13,517 bases of DNA from Acidobacteriota bacterium (GTDB lineage Bacteria > Acidobacteriota > Terriglobia > Terriglobales > Acidobacteriaceae), in assembly GCA_021781255.1 (NCBI GenBank), contig JAJXXG010001037.1:1-13517 (forward strand). The letters run 5' to 3'. Each line of letters begins with the position of its first letter. Positions within the stretch are counted from its first letter, which is position 1. The notes under the pieces are model-generated. The model did not search any database. It was given only the letters and a program-made list of their open reading frames with translations, and was not told the DNA's origin. A program made the position numbers and the translations under genes. This document shows, one piece after another, positions 6,858 to 13,437 of this stretch.

Positions 6858-8075
6858 ATGAAGTTCAGTAAATTGAGCCAGCTTTTTCTGGTCACTTCCA
6901 TCGGCCTTATCGTGGCCTCCCTCCTGACTGCCTGCCAGCTTGTCACCATTGATTATGTTTTCGTAGGCGCATCCGCGGGCACATCGGCAGGCAGCGCCGG
7001 GCAGATATTCACCTACGCGGTCGACTCCCAGTCTGGCGCCCTGCGCACCGCGGCGCCAACCGTCTCCTCGGGCGGAACTCTGCCGGTGGCTATGGCCGTC
7101 TCCCCTGACTACGCAAATCTTTACGTCGCCAACGAGGGAAATAACTCGGTCGTTCACTTTGCCATTGCCAACAACGGCGTTCTCACCCAGAAAGACTCGA
7201 TCACCTTGCCCGCGGCCCCGGTGTCATTGGCGGTGAACTCTACTGGGACGTACTTGTACGTGGTTTCGGGAACGACTCCCTACGGCTCGCTCACTGAATA
7301 TGCTCTCAGTTCCGGCGCCATCGGCTCCCCGACGGCCACTCAGAGCCTCAGCCTCTCGTCTTACCCCAGCGATACGATCGTGCCTACCGGCGTTAACGTG
7401 CTTGCCAACGGCAATGCCGTTTACGTGTGCGCCTATGACATATCGGCTTACAATCCGGGCGGAAACACAACCAGCAACAACTCGCAGCCCGGCTGGCTGT
7501 TTGGTTACGCCGTGGGCTCCGGCGGTGCATTGACCGCTCTTACAAACAGCCCCTACCAGGCCGGCGTCAAGCCCTCAGCCGTCGCATCCGATCCCACCAA
7601 CCGCTTTGTCTATGTCACCGACTTCGCCACCAACGATTTGATCGGCTACACGGTGCAAGCCGGCAGTTCGCTGATCTTTATGCTCAACGGGCCCTTTAAG
7701 ACCGGCAATCAACCCACTGCCGTTACAGTCGATCCGCGCGGCTTTTATATCTACCTTGCCAACTCCCTGGATTCGACGGTTTCGGGCTATACGATCTCGC
7801 TTCCAACCGGCACTCCTTCAGGGGTCGTGGGCGCCTCTTCCACCGCCGGCAACACCACGGATACCCATCCGGTGGCGATCATCGTCGATCCGTCGCTCGC
7901 CCGGTTTGTCTATACGGCCAATTATCTGGGCAATACGGTCTCCGGCTTCCGCCTCGACACTGATACCGGCGCGCTGTCGGTAACGCAGGCCACGCCCTAC
8001 CCGACAGGAGCAAATCCGGCCGCCCTGGCCGCCGTTCCTCACGGCAACTATGCCATCCAGAAAGTGACCCCGTAG
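6858..8075 (+). CDS. beta-propeller lipoprotein 3 (YVTN/lactonase type)
   Basis: 405 residues with a lipoprotein signal peptide (MKFSKLSQLFLVTSIGLIVA, lipobox LLTAC, Cys26). Blade motifs are regular: DYVFVGAS, ANLYVANEGNNSVVHFAI, YLYVVSGT, RFVYVTDFATNDLIGYTV, YIYLANSLDSTVSGYTI and FVYTANYLGNTVSGFRLD. About seven blades are expected from the spacing. GAAGGA sits 5 nt before the ATG. It is the closest relative of lipoprotein 2 and follows it by 132 bp. Both share the phrases YVTDFA/YATDFA, AGNQPT/TGNQPT, GVQPSAIASDPT/GVKPSAVASDPT and the ending PTAVAAIPHN/PAALAAVPHG. An outer-membrane or periplasmic anchored scaffold or binding role is inference. Confidence 0.87.
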   Translation: MKFSKLSQLFLVTSIGLIVASLLTACQLVTIDYVFVGASAGTSAGSAGQIFTYAVDSQSGALRTAAPTVSSGGTLPVAMAVSPDYANLYVANEGNNSVVHFAIANNGVLTQKDSITLPAAPVSLAVNSTGTYLYVVSGTTPYGSLTEYALSSGAIGSPTATQSLSLSSYPSDTIVPTGVNVLANGNAVYVCAYDISAYNPGGNTTSNNSQPGWLFGYAVGSGGALTALTNSPYQAGVKPSAVASDPTNRFVYVTDFATNDLIGYTVQAGSSLIFMLNGPFKTGNQPTAVTVDPRGFYIYLANSLDSTVSGYTISLPTGTPSGVVGASSTAGNTTDTHPVAIIVDPSLARFVYTANYLGNTVSGFRLDTDTGALSVTQATPYPTGANPAALAAVPHGNYAIQKVTP

Positions 8076-8102
8076 CGTTGCGGCCGATCGATCCGGCGTA
8101 GG

Positions 8103-8129
8103 AAAGCCCAGCCGAGTGGCTGGGCTTTT
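8103..8129. terminator. terminator after lipoprotein 3
   Basis: AAAGCCCAGCC-GAGT-GGCTGGGCTTT is an 11-bp perfect stem with a T-run at 8126-8129, 28 nt beyond the stop of lipoprotein 3. The A-run on the 5' side means it could also work for leftward transcription. Confidence 0.85.
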
Positions 8130-8150
8130 GTCGCTGAAAGACCCGGTGTT

Positions 8151-8220
8151 TTGAAAGGGCACGAGTTTACTCGTGCCAAAAACCTCGCAAAATGAGCGCG
8201 GCTCTAGCCGCCGAGGGATG
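8151..8220. repeat. palindromic interspersed element, GGCACG type
   Basis: TTGAAAGGGCACGAG-TTTA-CTCGTGCC (8-bp stem at 8158-8177), a 20-nt spacer, then GCGGCT-CT-AGCCGC (8198-8211) and GAGGGATG. The order (TTGAAAGGGCACG hairpin, spacer, small hairpin, GAGGGATG) repeats that inside the 1356-1489 element, where GAGGGATG lies at 1443-1450. This is a short repeat family without coding capacity. Confidence 0.6.
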
Positions 8221-8238
8221 TATTTCGACTCCTGCTGA

Positions 8239-8281
8239 ACTTTGTCAGCAGTCTGAGCCCAGCCGAGTGGCTGGGCTTTTT
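8239..8281 (+). terminator. tagged terminator, second copy of the hairpin
   Basis: The 18-nt tag ACTTTGTCAGCAGTCTGA (8239-8256) runs into AGCCCAGCC-GAGT-GGCTGGGCT (8256-8277) and five Ts (8277-8281). The hairpin and the following TTTTGTCGC match the terminator at 8103-8129 almost exactly. The tag recurs inverted at 13419-13436 next to another hairpin. Reads rightward, and may also end the leftward acyltransferase transcript. CTGCTGA-ACTTTG-TCAGCAG (8232-8251) can form an alternative stem. Confidence 0.7.
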
Positions 8282-8321
8282 GTCGCGCGCGAGGAACAGC
8301 CGATCTTCCAATTGCAATGCT

Positions 8322-9437
8322 TCACTGCCCCTTGATCACCGTCGTCGCATGCATCCACTTGCGCAACTTGCGCTGCGCCGGTTTCTCAATAAAATGCAGC
8401 GCAAAGACGGCCAGCCCGATCAGAAAAATATAGCTGAACCACGGATCGAACCGGCTCAGGCCCGTCACATCCAGCACGTGCGACTCGTGAAGCAGGTTCC
8501 ACAGATTGTAGTGCAGCAGGTAAAGGCAGTAGCTGGCCTCGCCTACAAATACCAGCGGCCGCACGCTGAGCGCTTGCGCCAGCGGATTCTTTCCCCCCAG
8601 TCCAAGAACGATGCAGGCAAACAACGGCATGAGCAGCCCGTCGTGCATGATTGCGTAGGGCATCAGCGGTCCCAGGCTGAGCAGCGCGTAGATTCCGCCA
8701 AATCCGGCGATCCCAAGCCAAAACCGCAAATGGCCTTTCCGCTCAACCATCCGGTCCAGATCGGCCAGCATAACACCGAAGACAAAGCTGAAAACATGCG
8801 CATAGGGCGTGTATTTAAGCGCCCAAAGCCACTTCCCATAGCTCCAGCGATCGGGATGCGCGATGCCGTCGGGATTGAAGGCCATGTAGAGAGCACCGGG
8901 AACCACGCCCAGAACCCACACTCCGGCCATCTTCTTGAGGTGCGGCGCAATCCGCTCCGGGCGCTTCCACTTGGCCAGCCAGGGAAAGATCATGTAGTAG
9001 AAGGCCTCGGCTGACATCGTCCACGCAGGAGTATTCATAAACGTGGCGACAGCCGGAACAAAGCCTTGCAGCAGGAGAGGAGTGAGCACCACGCCTGTCC
9101 AGAAAAGCGCGTGGGTGTGGCTTTGGTACTCCAGGCTCAATTGCCCCACGCTCAGCAGCAGGCTGAGAAAATAAATGGGGTAGATACGCGTAAACCGCGC
9201 CTCCCAGAAGCGCTTGCGATCCAGTTCTCCGTTGCGCGCCCTCTCGCTGTAGTTATAGGCCAGCACGAATCCCGACAGAAGAATGAAATAGCTGACCGAG
9301 ATATATCCGGCGTTCACCACCGGCGCCAGGAACCCAAACCACTGTGGATTCGAGAAGTGGAAGAACACGAGGTTGATGGCCGCGAAACAGCGCAAGCCTG
9401 TCAATGCTTTTAACGGCGCCGGTTTGCGTGTCTCCAC
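8322..9437 (-). CDS. acyltransferase 3 family membrane protein
   Basis: 371 residues from GTG 9437. Polytopic inner-membrane O-acyltransferase of the OafA/OpgC/YrhL family, which moves acetyl or other acyl groups onto surface glycans, lipids or antibiotics; the acceptor here cannot be read from the sequence. Family marks: R16-x10-H27 in TGLR...FFHF (the R/K-x10-H catalytic motif), FTRIYPIYFLSL, the TPAWTMSAEAFYYMIFP segment, about ten hydrophobic stretches, EASYCLYLLHYNLW and the terminal HFIEKPAQRKLRKW. The frame is open to 9542, but those extra residues (PYSLLPSPYSPPF-like) come from the adjacent purine-rich repeat, so I start at GTG 9437. GGAGG lies 13 nt upstream, which is rather far. It follows pyrH on the same strand by 181 bp and converges with lipoprotein 3. 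Confidence 0.88.
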   Translation of the reverse strand: METRKPAPLKALTGLRCFAAINLVFFHFSNPQWFGFLAPVVNAGYISVSYFILLSGFVLAYNYSERARNGELDRKRFWEARFTRIYPIYFLSLLLSVGQLSLEYQSHTHALFWTGVVLTPLLLQGFVPAVATFMNTPAWTMSAEAFYYMIFPWLAKWKRPERIAPHLKKMAGVWVLGVVPGALYMAFNPDGIAHPDRWSYGKWLWALKYTPYAHVFSFVFGVMLADLDRMVERKGHLRFWLGIAGFGGIYALLSLGPLMPYAIMHDGLLMPLFACIVLGLGGKNPLAQALSVRPLVFVGEASYCLYLLHYNLWNLLHESHVLDVTGLSRFDPWFSYIFLIGLAVFALHFIEKPAQRKLRKWMHATTVIKGQ

Positions 9438-9460
9438 CTTCAGTTGGACGCCTCCAAAAG

Positions 9461-9613
9461 GCGGGGAGTAGGGACTAGGGAGTAGGGAGTAGGCAAAACG
9501 GAATAGGGGGCTGAAATTAGGGAGCCCGGAGCAGCACACCATCTGGGAGCGGTTAGTACGTCTTTGTGCTTCGCCGCGGTTTTTCTAGTCCCTAGTCCTA
9601 TGTCCCTGGTCCC
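9461..9613. repeat. inverted repeat of GTAGGGACTAGGG type
   Basis: The left arm is a run of degenerate 7-nt units of the form (A/G)GTAGGG / ACTAGGG at 9464-9494. The right arm is TAGTCCCTAGTCCTATGTCCC at 9586-9606. The exact 10-bp core GGACTAGGGA (9472-9481) pairs with TCCCTAGTCC (9589-9598). The arms enclose about 100 bp of non-coding sequence between pyrH and the acyltransferase. Similar in design to 10883-10951. Confidence 0.6.
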
Positions 9614-9618
9614 TGCTT

Positions 9619-10323
9619 TTACGCCGTGACCAGCGATCCGACCTTCTCGCCGAGCACCACCCGCCGAATATTTCCCGGCCGATTCATGTTGAAGACAATC
9701 ATGGGCAGGTTGTTGTCTTTGCACATACTCACAGCGGTCAGGTCCATCACCTTCAATCCCTGCTGCAGGATCTGCATGTAGGTGATCTCGTCGTATTTCG
9801 CGGCGTCTTTCACGAGCACCGGGTCGGCATTGTAAATCCCCTCCACCTTGGTACCCTTTAGCAGCACATCGGCTTTGATCTCCATGGCGCGCAGACTGGC
9901 CGCCGTATCGGTGGAGAAGAACGGATTGCCCGTCCCTGCGGCAAAGATGACCACGCGGCCTTTTTCCAGGTGCCGCACTGCGCGGCGGCGGATATACGGC
10001 TCAGCGATCTGGTTCATGAATACGGCGGTCATCACCCGGCACTGCACACCGCGCTGCTCCAGCGCGTCCTGCAGGGCGATGGCGTTGATGACCGTAGAAA
10101 GCATGCCCATGTTGTCGCCGCTCACCCGGTCCATCTGCTTGGCCTGCTCTTCCACGCCGCGAAAGAAATTCCCGCCACCCACCACCAGGCCGATTTCGAC
10201 GCCCAACTCATGAATCTCAGCCAGTTCGACGGTAATCTCGGCCACTTTATCGGCGTCCAGACCGAAGCCGCGCTCGCCGGCGAGCGCCTCTCCCGAAAGC
10301 TTGAGTACGATTCGCTTATACAT
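9619..10323 (-). CDS. pyrH: UMP kinase (uridylate kinase)
   Basis: Phosphorylates UMP to UDP with ATP in pyrimidine nucleotide synthesis; cytoplasmic hexamer of the amino-acid kinase fold, normally GTP-activated and UTP-inhibited. 234 residues from ATG 10323. Motifs: [13 protein letters not shown] at the N-terminus, [12 protein letters not shown] (phosphate binding), [28 protein letters not shown] (UMP site), [17 protein letters not shown], and [12 protein letters not shown] near the end. An in-frame GTG seven codons upstream (10344) would add CDTRNG; the ATG fits the family start. In many bacteria it sits in rpsB-tsf-pyrH-frr. Here none of those genes adjoins it, and the acyltransferase follows instead. 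Confidence 0.97.
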   Translation of the reverse strand: MYKRIVLKLSGEALAGERGFGLDADKVAEITVELAEIHELGVEIGLVVGGGNFFRGVEEQAKQMDRVSGDNMGMLSTVINAIALQDALEQRGVQCRVMTAVFMNQIAEPYIRRRAVRHLEKGRVVIFAAGTGNPFFSTDTAASLRAMEIKADVLLKGTKVEGIYNADPVLVKDAAKYDEITYMQILQQGLKVMDLTAVSMCKDNNLPMIVFNMNRPGNIRRVVLGEKVGSLVTA

Positions 10324-10332
10324 TCCGTTTCG

Positions 10333-10341
10333 AGTATCGCA
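10333..10341 (-). promoter_or_regulatory. extended -10 of pyrH
   Basis: On the minus strand TG-C-GATACT ends exactly 9 nt before the ATG at 10323, with spacer CGAAACGGA. The GGA within the spacer is too close to be a normal Shine-Dalgarno. Same layout as before the POTRA gene and dapD. Confidence 0.45.
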
Positions 10342-10583
10342 CACCAGCGGATGGTTGCGCCTCCGCGCCGCGGGACCCTGCGGCGCTCTCCAAAAACCTC
10401 CGGCGCCCGAGTCTTTCGCGGTCCGAAACCGAGGACCGGGGCTTCCAAAATTGAAGATCCCGCATCTGACTGTTAAATCAGGAACTTTCGCACGCTTTTA
10501 ACAGAACGCTCAATAAACTCCGCGATCGTGCTGCGTAGACTGGCCTCATCGGGCCCTCATTCGCCATTGATTAGGAAGCATAT

Positions 10584-10889
10584 ATGGTGGTTAAAATGCA
10601 TTGCAAAGGGCGCGCGTGCACGGGCGTCGAAGTAGGCGCCGAAAATGTCCGCCTCTACTTCCCCAAAGGCGCTGATGTCATCGAATTGCACTTGGACCAT
10701 CTGTCGATCCAGTGCGGTCTCACCCCTGCTTTCTGGGAGGGCCAAACCGAGATTCGCGATCCCAGATTGTGCGCGTGGCTGGAGTCAAAAAACTTTAAGG
10801 GACTGCCGGGCGAGGGCCCCATTCCCCTCGCGCTCATTCCCTCCGGGAAAAACTGTTTCCGCCTGCAACCGCAGAAAAACAAGGAATAG
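10584..10889 (+). CDS. small hypothetical protein
   Basis: 101 residues, soluble, no signal peptide or membrane segment, mixed alpha/beta look. The product is not recognised. It has four cysteines (positions 7, 12, 44 and 64), strands around [13 protein letters not shown] and [15 protein letters not shown], then an acidic/aromatic stretch [24 protein letters not shown], and a proline-rich piece before [10 protein letters not shown]. The start is well supported by AGGAAG at 10573-10578, 5 nt before the ATG. The last codons NKE and the TAG stop are made by the start of the purine-rich repeat at 10883, so the C-terminus may have been trimmed or changed by it. Codon use is like that of neighbouring genes, which argues for a real gene. 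It lies upstream of dapD but has a different initiation signal and a hairpin in between, so joint transcription is doubtful. Confidence 0.7.
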   Translation: MVVKMHCKGRACTGVEVGAENVRLYFPKGADVIELHLDHLSIQCGLTPAFWEGQTEIRDPRLCAWLESKNFKGLPGEGPIPLALIPSGKNCFRLQPQKNKE

Positions 10890-10951
10890 GGAATAGAAAA
10901 CCCGCGGTGCAGCAAAGCGCCGCCTGCTCCCTCCTCCCTATTCCCTATTCC
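10883..10951. repeat. inverted repeat of GGAATAGGGAATAG type
   Basis: GGAATAGGGAATAG (10883-10896) pairs perfectly over 14 bp with CTATTCCCTATTCC (10938-10951), enclosing a 41-nt GC-rich loop. The right arm is extended by CTCCTCCTT up to the dapD promoter. It could end transcription of the small upstream gene, though no T-run follows. It resembles the tract near 9461-9613. Confidence 0.7.
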
Positions 10952-10959
10952 CTCCTCCT

Positions 10960-10968
10960 TGATACACT
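10960..10968 (+). promoter_or_regulatory. extended -10 of dapD
   Basis: TG-A-TACACT ends exactly 9 nt before the ATG at 10978. The spacer CGGATTGCA has no usable Shine-Dalgarno. The region where a -35 would lie is inside the purine-rich repeat and has no consensus match. Confidence 0.5.
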
Positions 10969-10977
10969 CGGATTGCA

Positions 10978-11826
10978 ATGACCACAAACGAGATTGAGAA
11001 GGCGATTGAGCGGCACTTTGCCGCTGGACCGGCTGCCGTCGGCGACCCCGATGCCATGACGGCTTTTCTCGCGCTGCGCAGCGCGATCGAAAACGGCGAG
11101 ATACGTGCTGCCGCACCCGACGCCGCCTCGCCAACGGGATGGCGCGTGAATCCGTGGGTCAAGCGGGGCATTCTGCTCGGCTTTCGCCTGGGCGCAATGC
11201 AAGAGATGGCAGCCGGCGATCTGTCGTTCGTCGACAAGCACACCTACCCGGCGCGGCATTTCAGCTCCGGCAACGGTGTTCGCCTGGTCCCGGGCGGGTC
11301 TTCGGTTCGCGCCGGCGCCTATGTGGCGCGGGGCGTGGTCTGCATGCCTCCTATGTACATTAATGTGGGCGCGTATGTTGATGAGGGCGCGATGGTTGAC
11401 TCGCACGCTCTCGTGGGCTCCTGCGCGCAGATTGGCAAGCGCGCGCACCTCAGCGCGGCGGCGCAAATCGGCGGCGTACTCGAGCCGGTGAACGCCAGCC
11501 CGGTAGTGATTGAAGACGACGTGCTGGTGGGCGGCAACTGCGGCGTCTACGAGGGCACGATCGTACGCAAAGGCGCGGTGCTGGCCGCGGGAACCATCCT
11601 CACGCGCGGAACTCCGTTGTTCGATATGGTGAACGGCGAGGTGCTGCGGGCTGCAGATGAACGGCCTCTCATTGTTCCCGAAAATACCGTGGTGGTGCCT
11701 GGCGCGCGCGCCGTGAGCAAAGGCAAGGGGCGGGAGTGGGGACTGAGCCTTTACGCCCCGGCAATCGTGAAATACCGCGACGGCAAGACCGACCTGAGCA
11801 CAGCGCTTGAGGATCTGCTGAGATAG
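10978..11826 (+). CDS. dapD: tetrahydrodipicolinate N-succinyltransferase
   Basis: Transfers succinyl from succinyl-CoA to 2,3,4,5-tetrahydrodipicolinate in the succinylase branch to meso-diaminopimelate and lysine; cytoplasmic trimer. 282 residues, close to the usual length of about 275. Residues 1-95 form the alpha-helical N-terminal domain (ALRSAIENGEIRAA, WRVNPWVKRGILLGFRL). From about 105 to 240 there are left-handed beta-helix hexapeptide repeats: VRAGAYVARGVVCMPPMYINVGAYVDEGAMVDSHALVGSCAQIG, then IGGVLEPVNASPVVIEDDVLVGGNCGVYEGTIVRKGAVLAAG. Asp141 in MVDSHA and Glu192 in VYEG fall in the conserved active-site stretch. The C-terminal domain ends DLSTALEDLLR. No other dap gene adjoins it. 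The succinylase route implies dapC/dapE elsewhere in the genome. Confidence 0.96.
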   Translation: MTTNEIEKAIERHFAAGPAAVGDPDAMTAFLALRSAIENGEIRAAAPDAASPTGWRVNPWVKRGILLGFRLGAMQEMAAGDLSFVDKHTYPARHFSSGNGVRLVPGGSSVRAGAYVARGVVCMPPMYINVGAYVDEGAMVDSHALVGSCAQIGKRAHLSAAAQIGGVLEPVNASPVVIEDDVLVGGNCGVYEGTIVRKGAVLAAGTILTRGTPLFDMVNGEVLRAADERPLIVPENTVVVPGARAVSKGKGREWGLSLYAPAIVKYRDGKTDLSTALEDLLR

Positions 11827-11899
11827 TCGAACAATGCACGTCAACAGACTGCGGTCTGCCGCGTCTAAGTGGTTGAAAGTGTGTATTCCAAGAGTCCCT

Positions 11900-13045
11900 A
11901 TGAGATTCCTTTCTCCCTTATCCCTCCTTTCTCTGGTGCTGGCCCTGACTGTCGCTTGTAGTTCCAGCGCGGCCCAGGAGCCGCCAACCAATAAACCGAT
12001 CACCACCATTAAGGCGCCGGCGCACGAGGTCCTGCTGCCGGTGACGGTGATCGACAAGCACGGCGCCCTGGTGACCAACATGACGGCCAATGATTTCACG
12101 CTGACCGAGGATGGCCGCCCACAGGTGATCAAGAGCCTTACCACCCAGAGCGACCTGCCTTTCAGGCTGGGGTTGCTTGTGGACACAAGCCGCCACATGA
12201 GCTCCGCGATGGACAGCGAGCGCAAGGCCGGGGAAAAGTTCGTCGATTTGATGCTGCCCGCCGATCCGAAGGCAGGCGTATCCGGCGACGAGGCCTTCCT
12301 GATTCATTTTGACCGCGAGGTGGAACTGCTGGAGGACTTTACCAACTCGCGCGACAAGCTGCACCGCGAGCTCGATGCGATGCGGCCGACTTCGCGGGAG
12401 CAGAACAATCAGGGGCCTGAGACAAGCGACAGCAACCGGGGATATGGTCAGCAGCGAGGGAATCTCAGCGGAGAACCCCAGCTTTACGACGCCATTTATC
12501 TGGCTTCAAGCGAGCTGATGAAACCCGCGTCGGGCCGGAAAGTCCTGGTAGTCTTCTCTGATGGCGCCGACCACGGCAGCAAGGAGACACTGAACGACGC
12601 AGTGGATGCGGCCGACCACGCCAATGTGCAGATTTTTACCATTTACTTCAAGGGCGAAGAAGAACGACTAATGAGCGGCTATCCCGGCGGGGGACACCGT
12701 GGGGGCATAGGCGGTGGCTATCCCGGCATGGGGGGCGGGGGTTATCCCGGCGGCGACAGTGGACGCCGCGGCCCTTCCAGCGCGTCGGGAGTCGATGGCA
12801 GGAAGATCCTGCAGCAGATTGCTTCGCGCACTGGCGGTCAGTACTTTGAAGCGAAGAAAAAAGACAATCTGGAATACATCTACGGCCTGATCGCCGGGGC
12901 GCTCCACCAGCAGTATCTGCTGACCTACACGCCCGACAAAGTCGAAACCGATCGCGAGTTCCACAAGATCGCGCTGAAGACCGCCAAGAGCGACCTGACC
13001 GTGATCACGCGCGAAGGCTACTACGCCGCCACGACAGACAAGTGA
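11900..13045 (+). CDS. secreted VWA-domain protein (VWFA-related, acidobacterial type)
   Basis: 381 residues from ATG 11900; the frame is open from ATG 11834 (403 residues), but 11900 gives the more typical signal peptide MRFLSPLSLLSLVLALTVAC. Export is clear. The cut could follow AAQ26 (signal peptidase I) or precede Cys20, though TVAC is a poor lipobox. Residues 44-80 form the usual strand-rich lead (LLPVTVIDKHGALVTNMTANDFTLTEDGRPQ). The VWA domain (about 88-335) has GLLVDTSRHM at the MIDAS position, VLVVFSDGAD with Asp221, and ends with QQYLLTYTP. Compared with canonical DxSxS, the last Ser is His99, and the expected T-x-LYDA reads P-Q-LYDA, so metal binding may be lost. A Gly/Pro/Tyr-rich insert (about 259-293) interrupts the domain. 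Role unknown; family members are thought to mediate protein contacts in the envelope. Confidence 0.85.
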   Translation: MRFLSPLSLLSLVLALTVACSSSAAQEPPTNKPITTIKAPAHEVLLPVTVIDKHGALVTNMTANDFTLTEDGRPQVIKSLTTQSDLPFRLGLLVDTSRHMSSAMDSERKAGEKFVDLMLPADPKAGVSGDEAFLIHFDREVELLEDFTNSRDKLHRELDAMRPTSREQNNQGPETSDSNRGYGQQRGNLSGEPQLYDAIYLASSELMKPASGRKVLVVFSDGADHGSKETLNDAVDAADHANVQIFTIYFKGEEERLMSGYPGGGHRGGIGGGYPGMGGGGYPGGDSGRRGPSSASGVDGRKILQQIASRTGGQYFEAKKKDNLEYIYGLIAGALHQQYLLTYTPDKVETDREFHKIALKTAKSDLTVITREGYYAATTDK

Positions 13046-13394
13046 GGACTGTTTGAGCTGACGCTGATCAGTTGCCGGGAAGCCCGTCGCCACTGCCATT
13101 TCGCAATCGCATCTTCTCGAGTACATACCGAACGGCGGCAGGCTTATCGCCTGCGCAGCAGATTGTCCTTTTCTGGAGATCTCTTTGGACGATTACCACA
13201 GAATTCCATTTGCGGAACTGCCGGGCCACTGGAAAGTGTATGCACGGACCGGAGGCGGCGTGCTCGACGTCCAATCCACAGATGTCGGGTCCCAGTAATC
13301 GGTCCCCTGGCCAATGGCCGTTTGGCATCGGTTGATGACGGCGGCCGCCTCGCACTTCATTCTTTACTGTCGACTCTCCACGGCCCGCTGCAAA
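13046..13394. other. intergenic stretch, no supported gene
   Basis: About 350 bp after the VWA gene. One plus-strand frame is open from 13068 to a TAA at 13296-13298 and contains protein-like text (LLEYIPNGGRLI, LDDYHRIPFAELPGHWKVYA), but it has no ATG/GTG near its beginning, mixed third-position bases and no Shine-Dalgarno. It may be a gene remnant. The minus-strand frame opposite (to 13403) shows no recognisable protein character. Confidence 0.35.
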
Positions 13395-13436
13395 GAGGCC
13401 CACGGTTAACCGTGGGCCTCAGACTGCTGACAAAGT
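13395..13436 (-). terminator. tagged terminator for a leftward gene
   Basis: Reading leftward: tag ACTTTGTCAGCAGTCTGA (complement of 13419-13436), then the 26-bp perfect palindrome GAGGCCCACGGTT/AACCGTGGGCCTC (13395-13420), then CTTTG. It starts 2 nt after the stop of the minus-strand gene at the right edge. The same tag precedes the hairpin at 8256-8277. The T-run is short, so it may also act as an mRNA-end stabiliser. Confidence 0.6.
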
Positions 13437-13437
13437 A

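Noticed and set aside
8280..9014. 244-codon plus-strand ORF opposite the acyltransferase
   Set aside because: Antisense shadow: Gln/His/Arg-rich text with no hydrophobic core, while the minus strand encodes clear acyltransferase-3 motifs.
10945..12225. 426-codon minus-strand ORF opposite dapD and the VWA gene
   Set aside because: It spans two clearly coding genes on the other strand; His/Arg/Ala-rich antisense artefact.
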